The position numbers and the translations under genes are program-made. This document shows, piece after piece, positions 63,033 to 64,000 of a stretch of DNA of 64,000 nucleotides. How positions within the stretch are numbered: position 1 is the first letter of the stretch; each line of letters opens with the position of its first letter. Source of the stretch: CBDBJK01 sp965206395 (GTDB taxonomy: Bacteria > Chloroflexota > Dehalococcoidia > Lucifugimonadales > CATOSD01); the NCBI GenBank assembly GCA_965206395.1, contig CBDBJK010000007.1, positions 12,644 through 76,643 on the forward strand, in the 5' to 3' direction. Below the pieces are notes generated by a model. The model saw nothing but the letters and a program-made list of their open reading frames with translations. It searched no databases and was not told the origin of the DNA.

Positions 63033-64000
63033 TGAAATTCTGGCCTTCTTTTGGCAACAAACTAGAAACCCGGGCCAGCTACACCGACACGTTGATAGCT
63101 GCGTTGGTGTCACGCGTCCAGGGTAAGACCTTGAGCATACCCACGGCAACGGCGGCCTTGGAAGCATGCGCGGGTACCGTGGGCCGAGGCTTTGCGGCCT
63201 CGGAAGTCTCCGGGCCGGACTCCCTTACCCAGGCGTTGACGCCTTCCATCATGGAGATGATCGGGAGATCGTTGATCAGGACGGGGGAGCTCGTTCTCCT
63301 GATCGACACCACGGCGGGCAAGCTCAGGCTGATACCCGCCGAGACGCATGATGTCGAGGGCGGGCCGTTTCCCGAGGAATGGGAGTATCGTCTCACGCTC
63401 GGCGGGCCGTCCAGGACGATCACCTACGACTTTGTACCGGCTCAGTCGGTGTTGCACTTCAAGTACGCCGCCGACCCTTCGACACCCTGGAGAGGCAACG
63501 GTCCGATCGCTATTGCTAACCTAGCCGGTAAGCTCTCCGCCGAGACGGTGAGGGCATTGGCCGACGAAAGCAGCGGTCCGATTGGCCGTCTCCTGGGGAT
63601 TCCGGTCGACGGCGGCGACGCCACTGTTGAAGCGCTCAAGGCCGACATTCGGGATGCTAGAGGCAGGACTGCCTTGATCGAAACCGGGGATTGGGGCAAC
63701 TCCGGTTCGGCCAAGGTTTCCTTGAAAACCGAACGCTTTGGACCTCAGCCACCGAGCAGCTTGGTAGAGCTGGTGACAGTGGCGAGCAGGGAGATATACG
63801 CGGCCTGCGGCCTCAACGCGGCCATATGGGGCGCTGGTGATGCCGCCAGCACACGAGAAGCATGGCGATTGTGCTTGTTTGCTGTTTTAAGTCCGCTCGG
63901 CAAGTTGGTTGAGTCGGAGCTGAAGTCCAAGCTCGACGATGAGATCGCCCTGTCTTGGGGAGAATTGAAAGCCAGCGATCTAAGTGGTAGAAGTCGAGCT
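63032..64000 (+). CDS. Phage portal protein (partial, cut by window edge)
   Basis: The frame opens at ATG 63032 (MKFWPSFGNKLETRASYTDT) and stays open for 323 codons to the window end. Portal features: ALEACAGTVGRGFAASEVSG near residue 45, RTGELVLLID, VPAQSVLHFKYAADPSTPWR followed by GNGPIAIANLAGKLSAET, and the C-terminal stretch REIYAACGLNAAIWGAGDAA where HK97-type portals interact with the tail. Portals are usually 400-550 residues, so the last quarter is missing. It follows the connector-like genes, the reverse of the usual phage order. Confidence 0.75.
   Translation, partial: MKFWPSFGNKLETRASYTDTLIAALVSRVQGKTLSIPTATAALEACAGTVGRGFAASEVSGPDSLTQALTPSIMEMIGRSLIRTGELVLLIDTTAGKLRLIPAETHDVEGGPFPEEWEYRLTLGGPSRTITYDFVPAQSVLHFKYAADPSTPWRGNGPIAIANLAGKLSAETVRALADESSGPIGRLLGIPVDGGDATVEALKADIRDARGRTALIETGDWGNSGSAKVSLKTERFGPQPPSSLVELVTVASREIYAACGLNAAIWGAGDAASTREAWRLCLFAVLSPLGKLVESELKSKLDDEIALSWGELKASDLSGRSRA

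Larger units (their letters stand above)
53490..64000 (+). mobile_element. Prophage or integrative element, left part
   Basis: Everything from the integrase rightwards is phage-like or unknown: P4-type integrase, HTH/AlpA genes, Toprim protein, terminase and DUF5131 fragments, terminase small subunit-like gene, connector and portal genes. All recognised genes are on the plus strand. No tRNA flanks the integrase, and the right end lies outside the window, so the attachment site could not be identified. Broken genes suggest the element is partly decayed. Confidence 0.75.

Noticed and set aside
61474..64000. Alternative genetic code with TAG as an amino acid
   Set aside because: Only one in-frame TAG is seen in the phage genes, other genes end normally with TAG or TAA nearby, and CAG-to-TAG mutation explains it.

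Overview
The window looks like a contig from a Chloroflexota bacterium of the Dehalococcoidia/SAR202 type. This is inferred from gene content: paired acyl-CoA dehydrogenases, tandem CaiB/BaiF CoA-transferases, an amidase, DedA-like and exosortase proteins, and a yceD-rpmF-fabD-nusB-acpP housekeeping block. There is no rRNA or tRNA gene to confirm it. About 53.4 kb is chromosome with many insertion sequences. The last ~10.5 kb is the start of a prophage or integrative element that runs off the right edge.

Layout. 0-3.3 kb: three consecutive OmpR-type regulators (one partial, one split by an IS3-family element, one frameshifted). Both visible receiver domains lack the phospho-acceptor Asp. 3.5-4.4 kb: a decayed IS5-family element. 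4.4-15.7 kb: an exosortase locus in the style of the XrtG systems: a Cys-rich protein ending in a QueD-like domain, a PTPS-related membrane protein, a secreted protein with a C-terminal membrane anchor, the exosortase, a family 2 glycosyltransferase and a GT-C-like membrane protein split by an IS5-group element. 15.7-19.2 kb: a four-gene ABC-2 transporter operon on the minus strand with a promoter that predicts a leaderless mRNA. 19.5-22.5 kb: the yceD-rpmF-fabD-nusB-acpP operon. 22.5-26.2 kb: an IS nest in which an intact-length and an internally deleted IS630 copy, in opposite orientation, bracket an IS1182-type element. 26.3-30.4 kb: a spondin-domain protein, an FG-GAP repeat protein and a two-component pair. 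30.7-38.9 kb: DedA-like protein, ruvX-alaS, an SDR, a second exosortase with a membrane partner, pncB and a carboxymuconolactone decarboxylase-like protein. 39-51.4 kb: catabolic genes (YHS protein, two acyl-CoA dehydrogenases, two CoA-transferases, amidase, MFS transporter, secreted protein, ThDP enzyme). 51.5-53.4 kb: a methyltransferase and a sugar-nucleotide epimerase.

From 53.6 kb there is a P4-type integrase, two small HTH/excisionase-like genes, a Toprim protein resembling the A subunit of topoisomerase VI, fragments of terminase and DUF5131 genes, a frameshifted methyltransferase, a probable terminase small subunit, two lipoproteins (one carrying an HNH-type nuclease domain and an excalibur domain), a connector-like gene with an in-frame amber codon, and a portal protein cut by the window edge.

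The window contains about eleven single-base frameshifts in otherwise well conserved genes, nine of which look like the loss of one base. Some may be consensus errors of the assembly and some may be real decay. Genes carrying one are listed as pseudogenes with the position of the break, so that the full product can still be read.
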